Both the position numbers and the translations under genes were made by a program. Positions 26,101 through 35,800 of a stretch of 64,000 bases of DNA are shown in pieces. Source of the stretch: Congeria kusceri (taxonomy: Eukaryota > Mollusca > Bivalvia > Myida > Dreissenidae); assembly GCA_027627225.1 (NCBI GenBank), contig CM051034.1, positions 45,778,548 through 45,842,547 of the forward strand, written 5' to 3'. The stretch's first letter is position 1, and every line of letters starts with the position of its first letter. Below the pieces are notes generated by a model. The model saw nothing but the letters and a program-made list of their open reading frames with translations, was not told the DNA's origin and searched no databases.

Positions 26101-28235
26101 TTAAAAACCATTTTTTAGTAACATGTTGATGATTTGTTTGCCATAATGCATTATTTTATGTATTTATTATCTCTAAATTAAACTTACAATATTTACTTTC
26201 AACTAGAGCTATTACAACACGTGATTAATTCCCCCATATACATCTTTGACACAGATGAAAAGGTTTGAAGTTGTATTGCTTTAACACAGAACAATGTCTT
26301 GACTGGCAAAATGACCTGCATAAACGGAAAACTGTGATGACTTGCAAAATGAGATGTACAATATATCCCCTGGACAACTATTTTGACATTTGACATTGAA
26401 AAGTTACCAGATTCGTAGACTTTATTTCTGCCTGGGACACATCCTCCCATGATGGAAAGCACTTTGTCCCAGGTTATAGCAGAATCCCTCTTTGGAAGTA
26501 CAATACATGACCCGGACACAAATATTACTTCTTATATGTGACCTTTGACCATTAAATGTGACCTTGACATGAAAGCTACAGGCCTGTGTCTTGCGACAGA
26601 TAAGCATAAGTAATGTACGCGACTCATCGTCTGGTCATGGGGATTAATAATCTGAAGTTATATTAAAATCCGCCTAAGCATTACATGTAAGAAGTTATTG
26701 AGTGCCAACGAAATACAAATATTTGACATTTGTCATGTACGCAACACATTGTCTGGTCATCGGGAATAATAATCTCAAACAATATTAAAATCCTTCGATG
26801 CATTAAAACGTTATGCGGTAGAAACGAAAGACAACTATTCAAACTTCGACTTTGAATTGTAACCTTGACTTTTGACAGATAAGCATAGGTCACATACATG
26901 ACACATGATATGGTCATGGGGAAAATGACCTGAAGAAATATTAAAAACCTTCCAGGCAATATAAAGTTATGGAACGAAAATGAAATACAAATATTTGACA
27001 TTTGACATTGAATAGTCATCATCACCGTCGACAGACAAGCATGAGTCACGTACGCGACTGATCGTTTGGTCATGAGGAATCATAACCTGATATATTATTA
27101 AAATCATATTAGGCATTAAGAAATTATCGAGATGAAAAAACATACTAGTATTTGCCATTGATCTTGAGGTTGGACCTTGACCTTTTGACAAACAAGCATG
27201 GGTCAAGAACGCAACATTTTGTCCAGTCATGGGGAATAATAATCTGAGGCTATATTAAAATCCATTTAGGCATTATGAAGCTATGGAGCAACAACAAAAA
27301 TACAAGTATTTCAACTTTGACATTGAATTGTGACATTGAAATTTGACTGACAAGCATGGGTCATGTTTGCGACGCATCGTCTCGTCATGGGGAATACTAA
27401 TATAAAGTTATATTAAAATCCTTTCAGGCATTCGGCAGTTATGGACGGACAGACGTACAGACATACGGACGTAGAGACGGAATGACCAATACGCGCGATT
27501 CCTATATAGTCCCCACTTTTTTCAAACATTACAATAACAAATGTATAGCACATTGAAAGTGCCTTTAAAACTGTGTGTATACATACCGATTGTGAACCAT
27601 CGGAAAATTCGTATATAATTAGTATGTTCTTTGGATTGCTCTGGAAATAAAATCCAAATTGTTGTCGTGTAACTGTCATCGTTCCAGGTGGCTGGTCACC
27701 TGAAAGCATTATATGTATAAAATATCAACAATTCATATTGGCGATTATTGTCAATTATTAAAAAGTTAAATCAGTCATAATTCATTACACGATACACGTG
27801 TATTTCATTTTAAATTGTCAAAGGGTAACAACTTAAAGAGTTTAATTCCCTAACACCAGTAGTTATCGCACCTAACCTTGTGATTCACGGACACGAAACA
27901 TCAGTCATGGATTTTAAATATGTCTAGAAGTTGAAACTAAAACTTATATTTTGTCAGGTAAATTGATAATTTAAAAAACAAATAATGTTTCATGTTTTAA
28001 TTAAAGTTATAAACTTCTTGTATTGTGCGTGTTTATTTGTTTAATATGTGTTTTTTATTTTGTATTTTATTTTGTTTTGTTAGTGACTAGTAGCTCACCA
28101 TACCAATATGTATGTATTTTCTATTAAACGATTTTTAGATTGTTAGTAGTATTCGTTTTTGAATGCATAATTTAATTTCTTTCAAATCTTCAATAATTGG
28201 TATCAACAAGGCACGAACCCGAAAACATACAATGC

Positions 28236-28268
<33 letters not shown>

Positions 28269-30939
28269 GGGATGCAACGGGTACCCGAAAATACTCGCAT
28301 ACTCGGTTTCATAAAAATTAACTTGAGTTCGGTTCCTCATTAGAAAATTCAGGTCGGGTCGGGTATCAAAATAATAGTGTAATTCAACCTTTTTAATCTT
28401 CGTCATCTTTCTTAAAATTCGTCTTAATCTATAGCTTTTTGTATTTGACAGGTTTTTACGAACAAAAGTTAATATTCTGCTGGCGCCGTGGCATATTGGA
28501 GTGCATCGTTGAACGGACCCAACTGAACAGCGGTATGGAAAGACGTCTTAAACCAAGGAGTTTCAAATCGTCCAGATGAGGAAATAGGTGTGGCAGAGTG
28601 CATTGTTTTTAACGGAACTGAATATAAACTCAGAGCATTTATCAAAGTAAATGTCAAATTTACCGTTATGGAAAAGAAGTGATCACATTTTACAGCGACG
28701 AAACTGTTGATGGTTGACAGTGTGGTAATTCAGTATTCATCATTTCTTTTTTTTCCCAGCGCCATATTTTCCCAATCAAATACACACCTCAAATGACGAA
28801 TCAATGCCTTTATAACGCATATATATGCGTACACAATAAGCTCGTCCATCATTTTCCGCTGAATTATTACCTTAAACCCTCTGCAAACAAACTCATGAAA
28901 TTAAATTACAGAACAAATCTCCATTTACCGAAACGAGAATACTTAAAAAAAAACACAAAGACTTAATCAAGGTTTATTTCTTAGAACTTAAGTATCCTGT
29001 AATACGACATATACTCTAGAGCTGGTGGAATTGGGCCCTATTTGGCCCGGAATTCACCTTAACAAACAACAATGTCGATGACAAACGTCCAGTGAAAACT
29101 CAATATTAAGGAAACAGGTGCAGTTCAAACTTCATTGTCCCTTTCTAACGGGATTACAGAACTAATGTCCGATCACAACATATGTGTAGCTCTAATCCTG
29201 CGGCAAATTTGCTAAATTCTGATCTAGTTTAGATGTTAGCAGTGTTGCAATGAAAATCAATAACAAAGATATCAGTAAAACTGATGGATACTCACCAATG
29301 CGCTTTGTCAAGCAATGCAAATGCAATGAGAGGTCAGAGATATAAAAATGACTGACAATTACTAGGCAGTACAAAATCTGACACCAAAACTGTATGTGAA
29401 CTTATCAAAAAAGAGAAAAATTTCATGTATCGTCTATTCTTCAGAGTAGAAAAAATGTTTACTGATCGGAACAGCCCTCTGGAGGTGAAAGTTAATGTGT
29501 ACTTTTACTTTTATCAATAACCGACCCGACCCGCAAATACCCGACCCGAAAAAAGATACCCGACCCGACCCGACCCGACAAAAATTTCTACCCGTTGCAT
29601 CACTATTTATCACTATAAGACACCGGAAGTTGAAATGCGTGCAGTGTGTTTTAACTCATATTGAAAATCTCACCATATTGTTCTACAAAAGACTACGAAA
29701 TGCGAGGCAAACTCTACACTGCATTTGAAAGACCTTATGTCAGCGATTACCTGTGAGTAACCCACACGTAGGACGACATGGTTTCAACTTGATCGATTGG
29801 TCGATGCAGTCTGTACAGAAAATGTGACCGCACGCAAGCTGCTTCGGATTAGTTATTTCGTCTACACAAATATAACGGCTTTCCTTCACTTCTTCAGGAG
29901 ACGCCTGAACATATCAAAAAAATATTGGGATGAAATCACTACTAACTTTTGGTACAGTTCAAATAACTAGAAATATAAGTCAATTTTGGGATTACGAAGA
30001 TCATCACCTACCACATTCGACATGAGACGTCTTGACGTTATGACGTTAAACACTTACCGTTAATTCAGCGTCTACTTCAACTTCTTCTTCGCTTGCATTA
30101 CATGCCTCTTGAAGCGACCCAATTTCAATAACTTCTCCTTGAAGAATGTTTTCTAATTTTGAGTGCTCTTGAAATGTGAATTTTGCAATATGGTTTTTGA
30201 AAGAAGACTGTTTAATAGCTGTTCTGGTGTCATGCAGTTCTTTTTCCACTCTTTTAGAATAAATAAACAAATGCCGTTGCTGTTTTTTCTGTGACAGCTC
30301 TTTAATTAGCGTCTTTCTTTCTTGAATTTGAAGAGAAGCATCTTTGCACGTCTTTGCAACTTCGAGAATACTGTTCATATTTTCTTGGTGTTTGTTCTCT
30401 CCGGCTTTTTCTGCAAGTAACTGTAATTGGTCAAGTCTAGCATTAATCTTCTTGCGATATTCTTTGATTGAGTTCATATATATCGATTTACATTCATCAT
30501 TAAATTCTACTTTTTCTTCAAAGCGAACCTGAAGCTCACTTATTTCTCCTTCGATTTCAGTCAGAGTGGACAGAAGTTCATTTGTCTTATGTTCATCGAA
30601 CTTTGTGGTATGTAAATCAACGACGTCATCTTTACAAGTCATGTGATTAGAAAGAACACAGCGACCACATATAGTGACGTCATGCTTTGCACAATAAAAA
30701 GACTGAGGGTCTGTTCCGTGCACTAGGCATTTCTGTTCATGGATGTCTTTTTCTACGAGTACCGGCACCTGGGTAGTTGCATTTGGTTTGTCCAACGGGA
30801 ATGTTATATGGTCAGTAAATATAGCTATTTTGTTATGGTTAGAATAACATCTCTCTCCAAGTCTGAGACTACAGTTTTCACAGAATCCAAACACGGGCTC
30901 TGCGAAGCAAAATGCACACACTTCTGATGGTGTCGCCAT
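11015..30939 (-). CDS. B-box / coiled-coil / RING / Deltex C-terminal (DTC) E3-ligase-like gene, complement(join(11015..11129, 14363..14565, 27587..27699, 29751..29904, 30058..30939))
   Basis: Five coding exons give about 488 residues with every junction in frame and GT/AG. Seen: two zinc fingers (C8, C11, C20, C23, H35; then C71, H74, C83, H86, C91, C94, H99), a charged coiled coil at about 110-275, a RING-like finger at 304-341, and a DTC domain from GDQPPGTM (346) to the end. Deltex proteins are E3 ubiquitin ligases whose RING recruits E2 and whose DTC binds ADP-ribose; DTX3L is the closest human relative by motif. Placing B-boxes before the RING inverts the TRIM order. Oddities are Arg at two RING cysteine positions (304, 338), a shortened RING-DTC linker, and no WNxIHHKT in the DTC. 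The 5' UTR probably has an intron, because an acceptor lies 19 bases before ATG. The 12.9-kb and 3.2-kb introns are full of repeats. Ligase activity is uncertain; homology to Deltex is strong. Confidence 0.85.
12080..12171. repeat. 92-bp near-perfect hairpin
   Basis: ACTGCCTG...TTGTGTAATA.ATCAGGTT on the left pairs with AACCTGAT.TATTACACAA...CAGGCAGT on the right: arms of about 30 bp with about three mismatches and a loop of about 30 bp. It lies in the last intron of the Deltex-like gene. It could be a miniature foldback element or a small-RNA hairpin; nothing in the sequence decides. Confidence 0.6.
13330..13780. other. CpG-richer stretch inside the last Deltex-like intron; possible unassigned exon or promoter
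   Basis: CG dinucleotides are locally frequent (for example 13335-13350 and 13680-13760), in contrast to the AT-rich surroundings. A short plus-strand frame starts ATGGTAAACAAAATC at 13720 and gives MVNKIKMVENTGSSKRDERK and onward. A pyrimidine-rich acceptor-like tract ends at about 13830. I do not recognise a gene here. Confidence 0.2.
14363..14565 (-). CDS. Deltex-like gene, coding exon 4 (core of DTC domain)
   Basis: The acceptor ttttctag precedes HIHPSPGKRYKGITETAWLP, then LKVAFQRKLVFTIVDAP. This matches the Deltex pattern HPxPGxxYxGxxRxAYLP...LLxxAFxxRLIFTI. Canonical proteins continue TTG...WNxIHHKT; here the text is KITLNGIEQLESS, so the Trp and paired His are absent. The donor is gtacgt after two bases of a split Asn codon. 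The acceptor phase matches exon 3 exactly. Confidence 0.88.
16262..16620. repeat. 145-150-bp tandem repeat family (GACCTTGACCTTTGAC type), short array
   Basis: About two units containing 'ggaattattataatctaaagttatattaaaatccttt', 'cattcggcagttacggggcgaaaac' and 'gaattgtaaccttgacttttgaca'. The array ends in GGACGGACAGACGTACGGACG. It is the same family as 20410-20850 and 26500-27440. Confidence 0.6.
16729..16822 (-). pseudogene. Duplicate, donor-less copy of Deltex-like exon 3
   Basis: The acceptor gctttcag and GDQPPGTMTVREYFIKF then IKIIFKFSNGSQS are preserved. The exon is 18 bases shorter than exon 3, and the bases that form the gtatgt donor there are deleted, so the frame runs on through intron-derived sequence to a stop. 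It sits between the real exons 3 and 4. Including it after exon 3 would break the frame because it begins with two bases of a split codon. Probably skipped. Confidence 0.75.
17255..19465. repeat. 34-bp minisatellite, about 64 units
   Basis: The unit reads CCTTTATCACAGCACTGTCA followed by AGCAACTGTACAAA or AACACCTGTACATA. The two unit types alternate irregularly. Because 34 is not a multiple of three and no phase has a stop, long apparent proteins with a 34-residue period arise on the plus strand; they are artefacts. The right end (19085-19465) shortens to 28-30-bp units with TTATACATTTGTACATAC. Located in the large intron of the Deltex-like gene. Confidence 0.95.
19945..20151 (+). other. Unrecognised 68-codon open frame
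   Basis: It reads MFQHILSKVHLNVKLKKAIN, then LKCMAELYNLLFRLI, and ends IEEMLVKDI-stop. Amino-acid composition is ordinary rather than repeat-like, and a pyrimidine-rich acceptor-like tract (ttgtttttctttaag) ends at about 19924. It could be a terminal exon or relic of a gene on the strand opposite to the Deltex-like gene. I recognise no family. Confidence 0.2.
20410..20850. repeat. 145-150-bp tandem repeat family, three units
   Basis: Units carry 'ggaataataatctgaagttatattaaaatcc', 'ccaggcattaagaagttatggagc', 'tttgaccttgaactgtgaccttgacctttgacc' and 'cgacacatcgtctggtcatgggg'. TGACCTTGACCTTTGACC matches nuclear-receptor half-site spacing by chance or otherwise. The array ends with GGACAGACC. Confidence 0.75.
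21057..22736. mobile_element. Element built of about eight 165-bp units, with GCTCACCT / AGGTGAGC ends
   Basis: It begins AAGAGGGCCAGAATGGCCCT then TTCGCTCACCTTA and ends GAGCACATTGTGCTCAGGTG then AGCTAAAA, so the ends are partly inverted. Between them units repeat 'ggccagttttgaccccagg', 'catcatttgaacaatctttg', 'agaggaccactatacaatgt' and 'tgctatttaagtctatataa'. A GACGGACGACGGACAAAAGG tail precedes the right end. No coding frame. It is of a type familiar from bivalve genomes. Confidence 0.75.
22850..23240. repeat. Related noncoding repeat with GACGGACGGACAGACAGACA head
   Basis: It contains two copies of 'atggccctgccctctggcggccatgtt' (22936 and 23103) with 'cccaaggatcatttctgtgaaatt' between them, similar in style to the neighbouring element. 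No gene. Confidence 0.5.
23245..23975. repeat. About 160-bp tandem repeat, five units
   Basis: Each unit has 'gccataactccgctgatgtc', 'ccaaaatacccaggtgcaca', 'gataaatatgtttataaagt', 'agtaatactttttgagttac' and 'cgacacaagtccaaaaatgt'. Starts of the CCAAAATAC block fall at about 23319, 23475, 23632, 23795 and 23956. Confidence 0.8.
24130..25594. mobile_element. hAT-like nonautonomous DNA transposon, copy 1
   Basis: The left end TAGGGATGCAACGGGTA and the inverted right end (TAGTGATGCAACGCGTA when complemented) match at 15 of 17 positions. The flanks are 8-bp duplicates differing at one base (GATATAAT at 24122-24129 and TATATAAT at 25595-25602), as expected for hAT elements. Both subterminal regions are packed with GGGTCGGGTA / TACCCGACCC words. 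No transposase frame is readable. A second copy lies at 28267-29605. Confidence 0.85.
25748..25780 (-). pseudogene. 3' fragment of a duplicated Deltex-like RING exon
   Basis: On the minus strand the last 33 bases of a RING exon (TCGRVFGVLTG) plus the gtaatc donor are preserved. Upstream of CTACGTGTGG the homology stops. It keeps the fuller family-like TCGRVFGVLTG text that the intact exon (29751-29904) has shortened, so it reports the ancestral sequence. Confidence 0.75.
26500..27440. repeat. 145-150-bp tandem repeat family, about six units
   Basis: Repeated 'tcgtctggtcatggggaata', 'aatctgaagttatattaaaa', 'aggcattaagaagttat' and 'tgaccttgacctttgac' blocks. This is the largest array of the family in the window and it ends in GGACGGACAGACGTACAGACA. 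Short frames on both strands are incidental. Confidence 0.75.
27587..27699 (-). CDS. Deltex-like gene, coding exon 3 (start of DTC domain)
   Basis: The acceptor ttcag precedes GTGACC, which completes the split Gly codon. The product is GDQPPGTMTVTRQQFGFYF then QSNPKNILIIYEFSDGSQS, corresponding to the TGNQPxGTM and following strand of Deltex C-terminal domains. The end is phase 0 at donor gtatgt. A second, shorter and donor-less copy sits at 16729-16822. Confidence 0.85.
28236..28266. repeat. (AT)n microsatellite
   Basis: About 14 TA dinucleotides directly abutting the left end of hAT-like copy 2. It replaces the target-site duplication expected there. Confidence 0.85.
28267..29605. mobile_element. 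hAT-like nonautonomous DNA transposon, copy 2
   Basis: The ends TAGGGATGCAACGGGTA and (complemented) TAGTGATGCAACGGGTA are inverted with one mismatch in 17. The interior is colinear with copy 1 but about 125 bp shorter. Flanking sequence on the right (for example CCGGAAGTTGAAATGCGTGC) is also shared with copy 1, so the two were copied by segmental duplication rather than two insertions. Confidence 0.85.
29751..29904 (-). CDS. Deltex-like gene, coding exon 2 (RING-like finger)
   Basis: Acceptor gatatgttcag, then ASPEEVKESRYICVDEITNP and KQLACGHIFCTDCIDQSIKL and KPCRPTCGLLTG. The spacing and the words CGHIFCTDC and TCG..LTG match Deltex RING fingers, whose usual form is CxxC...KPVCPTC. Here the first Cys of CxxC is Arg (CGT) and the KPVC cysteine is also Arg (CGT), with a Cys one position earlier. 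Compared with the fragment at 25748-25780 the exon lacks about four codons (TCGRVFGVLTG has become TCGLLTG). It ends in phase 1 at donor gtaatc. Confidence 0.85.
30058..30939 (-). CDS. Deltex-like gene, coding exon 1 (B-boxes and coiled coil)
   Basis: 294 codons. The start is ATGGCG at 30939. An upstream in-frame ATG at 30999 is rejected because a strong acceptor (ttatttttcag) ends at 30959 between the two, so that stretch is intron or UTR. The first finger is VCAFC...FCENC...C..NH and the second CLVH...FYCAKHDVTICGRC..SNH. A long Glu/Lys-rich helix with heptad-like spacing follows (EIEGEISELQVRFEEKVEF through KKQQRHLFIYSKRVEKE). The exon ends ELT|gtaagt, phase 0. Confidence 0.9.
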
Positions 30940-31265
30940 TCTGAAAGGATGGTCTTTTCTGAAAAATAACAATACTTTAAAACTAAATAATTCCTTCACA
31001 GAATGCGTGCGTGAAAAAAAATGGTGCCGCGCAACAACTATTATGTTCGTAGAATGTATGCGTTAAATGGATTGTAAGAGGCAGTACAACGAGATAAACA
31101 CCGTTTGCCTTGTCAATTCTAAAGAAAGCAAGTAATGACCATCATTATGTTAGGCATTTGAGTTGATCTTACACTGACTAACATGTTTACCTTTGGTTAT
31201 CACTTATACAATGTAATTTCAATACTATTCCATCCAAAGCAAAGTAAGAAACAATATTTATATAT

Positions 31266-31420
31266 CCTACAGGATCTGACACGAGTTGTCATGTCATACC
31301 ATATTTTATTAAACGAGTTCAGGAGGTTTGTTAGTAAGCGAGTCTTTGGCGAGCTTACTAATGAATTTCCTGGACGAGTTTAATAAAATATGGTATGAAA
31401 TGACACTGAATGTCAGATAT
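31266..31420. mobile_element. Foldback element, copy 2
   Basis: GGATCTGACACGAGTTGTCA and the inner CCATATTTTATTAAACGAG arm pair with the complementary TTTAATAAAATATGG near 31380 and TGTCAGAT near 31410. It is the ortholog of 2188-2343 within the duplicated block. Confidence 0.6.
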
Positions 31421-31714
31421 TTTATCACATGCTTTTAAACGAAAACAAACTTCTAATTTTACCAAGATATGCTGATAAATTCTAAAACGTGACGTCAATT
31501 CATGTTGACGACTTCATTTCACAAAAATAACGTCATGCGATTGGTCAGTCAAAGAATATATAGCCAAAAAAAACGGTCAAATGTTATCTTACACATGTGT
31601 GAGATAAACAATATTCCTAATGGCTGCATTATACGGAAAACGAGGTATAACATGTGATAAATTAGCATTTATCTCAGAAATAATTACTTGGAGTATAAGA
31701 CCGCACAACACAGT

Positions 31715-32350
31715 TGTAAGGGGGATATACTGGATTCAGCTTGTCTGTCTGGTCGTCTGTCCATCCGTCCGTCTGTCTGTCTGTCCGTCTGTGTGAAGGT
31801 TTTTTTGTCCAGAACATAACTTTTAAACTCTGTTAGGTATCAGCTTCAAACTTCATACATGGATAGATGGTTGCTAGGTGGAGTGCAATGCATTATAATT
31901 ATAGCTGCATTATTTACTGAGTTATTCTCCTTGTTTTCCTTGTCGGTCCATTGTCTCAAAACTGCTGAAGGTATTGACCTTAAACCTTATAAATGGATAG
32001 ATGTCAGTAAGGTGGAGTGCAGTGAATAAGATTTATAACTGTAGCTGCATTATTTACGGAGTTATTCTCCTATTTCGGTTTTCTTTGTCGACTATTTTCT
32101 CAAACACTACTGAAGGGATTTACCTCAAACTGCATAAATGGATATATGTTTATTATGTGGATTGCAGTTAACAAGAATATATCTCTAGCTTTATTATATA
32201 CAAAGTTATTCCCCTTTGTCGAATTCTTTCCCCAGTTCAACTAATACATTTTAATACCTCAAAAGTACATGTTGCTTGTATCAATATCCTTGTCACAAAG
32301 CGGCATGCGAGTGGTATTAGTATTTGCGCCATGGCAGTGGCTGTTCTAGT
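31715..32350 (+). repeat. 130-bp-unit tandem element, copy in block B
   Basis: Same head (CTGTCTGGTCGTCTGTCCAT) and same units as 2655-3250. Confidence 0.65.
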
Positions 32351-33943
32351 TATAACATATTGATTCGTGTTGACAACTGTACCAACAAATGTTTATACTT
32401 TCACGCTGATAAAAATTAGGAAGCAGACATAAAAATTAAGTAGAAAATATGTGCCCTACAGAGAACACCAAATAACTGGCGTGTGGCGTGAGTCTCCTAT
32501 AACATGATTATCGACGGTAGTTTGAGTATAACTTTTACAAATCCAAGTTCGTTTATATTGATTTAATATTGCAGCATTGCTTAGCACAATAGTTCTGTTT
32601 ATGCTCGCCCGGACAATTCCGTGGGAGAAGAAAAACTGTAAGTAGTAATTAAATTGTTAAAACTAATTTGATACAATTAGATACTTTGCGCATGTTAAAA
32701 CGCGAAGGCTGCTCGGAGTTTGAATGGATTTTGTAAGTCTGAATCTGGGACTTCGTGAGTATAAACCATCGAAGAACTGGCATCATTTTGTTTATCATAA
32801 ATATATTGTTGAATCTTATTGTAAAAGGTTGGTCCAAGACAGTTTATGCAAACAACACACAATAGAGTTCATGCTACCCTGTGTAACACATGATGCCCTT
32901 GAGTCATATATAAGGTAGGTGCATACATGTTATGTCAGTGATATTTAAAATACACATGTTTTATTATCAATGACATGTTGATAAAAAAGGGGTTTACAAT
33001 TAAATGAAACGTTCGTTTTTAGCGCGTAGTGTTTCATAGCTTTCGCTCTACGACAACAATAATGAGTATAAACGGATTATATGTACAAATAAGTTTAATG
33101 TATTCCAATCTTACCTTTAAATTACAGCGTTAAAAATAGGGGAGACCACCTCAATAAACGCATTGGTTGCCTCCCACAGTTGTATCGCTCGCTCTATAGC
33201 CGATTCGTACCCAAAATCGAGTCCTAAAAAGAAATGATTATACAGTATTCTCATATTTTTTCATTAGACAAAATTATAAAGATCTATCGGTATCCGTCAA
33301 TAAACAGTGGCAATAGTACGGTTTAGAGCAGAATAATGTTCACATTACTGACAAAATGAAAGTGGATGTCCACATTGCCCATTCGCGGTTAATTCCAATA
33401 TGTGTATTACTTTGTTTTGGTGTTAATGTTTCAAAATAAATATGAAGAAATTAAAAAAATAATAATAAAATGAAGAGCTTCTCTTATATCAAAATGTCAT
33501 ATTTCACGTTTTAATAAACACAATGTGCAAAACGTTTATGTCTACTTTCGATTTCAAAATAGATTGTTGGCGTGTTCACCGTTTCATAACTGTAATCTAA
33601 CGAAGCTGAAGCGATACATTTACACACCTCCTATTCCTCGAGTGAAGCCAATGTATAACCCTATGACGGAATTAACGTTACTTTTATTACGTTACAAATT
33701 AAATAGAAAACCGATTTCTGCACACGACAAACTACGCCCTGTGCAAACGAGAAGCATAGCAAACGTGCACAACAAGGGCAGATAACAATGGATACAGTCA
33801 CCTTTTAGTTTAGTTTTCGTCCCATGATTTTATATTTTGAAGTAAGAATATGCGCTGGTTTAACTACTACGATAACAATATTTTGCTAACGCAAATAGGT
33901 GCGTAAATGTATTTGGTAATGGATTATTTATTTCTCACCTGAT

Positions 33944-34030
33944 CAGTGAAATACATGCTTTTACCTGAGTCACTATTGATTGTTGGGAACGTGCGATTAA
34001 AGGCCGTTTGCTCAGTTTAGACACAATGCT
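33944..34030. repeat. Short direct repeat, copy 1 (partner of 35723-35800)
   Basis: AGTGAAATACATGCTTTTAC then CTGAGTCAC and AAAGGCCGTTTGCTCAGTTT recur 1.8 kb away with about 90% identity by eye; the partner lacks about 9 bp. It lies immediately after the end of the segmental duplication. Confidence 0.65.
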
Positions 34031-35139
34031 TATATTACTTATACTCATATGTACCTGAGAGATTAGTAAAATATGTTTTATCAAGATCAATTTAGTGGTT
34101 GAACCACAACTTAATAAAGGGAAGTCATTTTTCAGAACTCTCAGAGCGTATAGAGGTTGTCTCCCCAAGAACGTGGATCTAGGGGAAAAATAATAATCGC
34201 ATTCATATACAAGTTAGCAGTAAAATTATTCTTATAACATCCTTTCCTCAAATAAATCCGCCGACTGGATATAATTCTTTGTACCCGAACATTTATTATA
34301 AATATACGTTAATGCACATTTCACTATTGAAAATGTACTGTGTGACACTTGTACCACACATAACACCATCTTTTAATAGTCAGTACAAAACTTTAAGTGG
34401 GTTTAACATTTTCCTAAAGGTTATCATTTCTGTGTAGAATAATACCAAGTTAGATACCGTGTCAAATGTATACATTTAGAATGAAAGATTGTTTTCTTCA
34501 TTTCCTCTGAATTTGTTTTTTACAAATCGGTGATTCTAATTATTATCATGGCAACGCGTCAAATACCTGTGATATTTACATGTTGCGCAGTTTGTATTTA
34601 TCTACAACACGATCAAAGACATTTGGGCCTCTGGGCATCTAAATTAAATAACAATTAGTCACGCTTTAGGTATACGCTGTACATACATTCACATGCACAT
34701 GACAACTGACTGTACTTACATGACCATACAGCATGTGGTTTCATTTATTACCGATCAAGATAAAATTGTGCTTTTGGACCGTAATTAATGAAGCAAAATT
34801 GTGTGCGTGACTAATTTTTATGCGTGACCCGAATATATTTGTACATTCACATTTGACTGATATTTAATGAAGAAATGTGGTTATATTTACAACAAATAGC
34901 TGACTTTAAAGAATGTAAACAGTGAACATTATGGAAGTTGGACTCTTATTGGTTCAATACCTATTTACTTGTTCATAAATTTTATTCAACAACTTTGATG
35001 TAACACGGAACGTTTCTTTTGTCAGGATTTGTACTGGTAAGTAAGAACGCTGTACTAGTATTTTGTTGTTGTTGCTGCTGTTGTTGTTATTTTTATGTGT
35101 GTTTAACGAGGCACCTTAAGTTGTACTTAGTGAACATTT

Positions 35140-35225
35140 AAGTGCTGTGGGCTAGAGGTAAGACTCTGGCTTTGGGATCGTGCGGTCCCTGGTTCGTATC
35201 TCGCACAGAATTTATGACCCATTGA
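35140..35225 (+). repeat. tRNA-derived SINE-like head
   Basis: GTGGGCTAGAGGTAAGACTC resembles a pol III A box region and CTGGTTCGTATCTCGC resembles a B box about 40 bp later; the spacing is tRNA-like. It does not fold into a good cloverleaf. Poorly resolved 3' end. Confidence 0.35.
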
Positions 35226-35722
35226 TCGGCGAATCGGCGAGGTGTGGGGTAAATGTGAACGTCGACTGAAGATGTACAAGAATGTTTTAACTGCATAATA
35301 GTTCACGAAGGGATAAATTAGGGAAATAAATGCTCACGATTTTCCCCTATTAAAATATTTTATGGAAAATTGTGTTATACATTACTAAAGTTTTGCTTGC
35401 ATAAAACATTACTTAAGCTTTTGCTTAGGAGATTTGCGAGAACAGACCCAGTAATAAGGTAACATGGATTGTCCACAGATTTTGTATTTTTTTAAAGAGA
35501 AAAATTGCATAAAGAAAAAAGGTAAATTAAAAGTTTTGCCTTTACGAGACTCGAACCTCTGTCGCGTTTATTTATATACAGTACTTTTTTATTTGTGTGA
35601 TCTATGACGTAAAGAAAAAATGTTTGTCAATTTGCCAATCAGTGAACAGGTCTCTTTAAATCATCAGAAAATACAATGACTATATTGACTACAGTGGGTA
35701 ACTCAACACATCACGCGCTGTT

Positions 35723-35800
35723 TAGTGAAATACATGCTTTTACCTGAGTCACGATCGATTGTTGATTAAAGGCCGTTTGCTCAGTTTAGTCACAATGCTT
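35723..35800. repeat. Short direct repeat, copy 2
   Basis: Partner of 33944-34030. Confidence 0.65.

Larger units (their letters stand above)
25845..27970. repeat. Internal tandem duplication, longer partner of 15845-17075
   Basis: Carries exon 3 of the Deltex-like gene (27587-27699) near its right end and an array of the 145-150-bp family in its middle. See the partner entry for shared landmarks. Confidence 0.8.
30001..33935. repeat. Segmental duplication, copy B (partner of 992-5815)
   Basis: Holds the intact first coding exon of the Deltex-like gene, its likely 5' UTR acceptor and about 3 kb of upstream DNA colinear with copy A. The gene's promoter presumably lies within or beyond it, but no TATA box or initiator can be assigned with confidence. 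Confidence 0.85.

Noticed and set aside
30940..30999. Upstream Met (30999) as start of the Deltex-like protein
   Set aside because: A strong acceptor (ttatttttcag) lies between it and the ATGGCG at 30939; the same arrangement at the pseudogene copy supports a 5' UTR intron.
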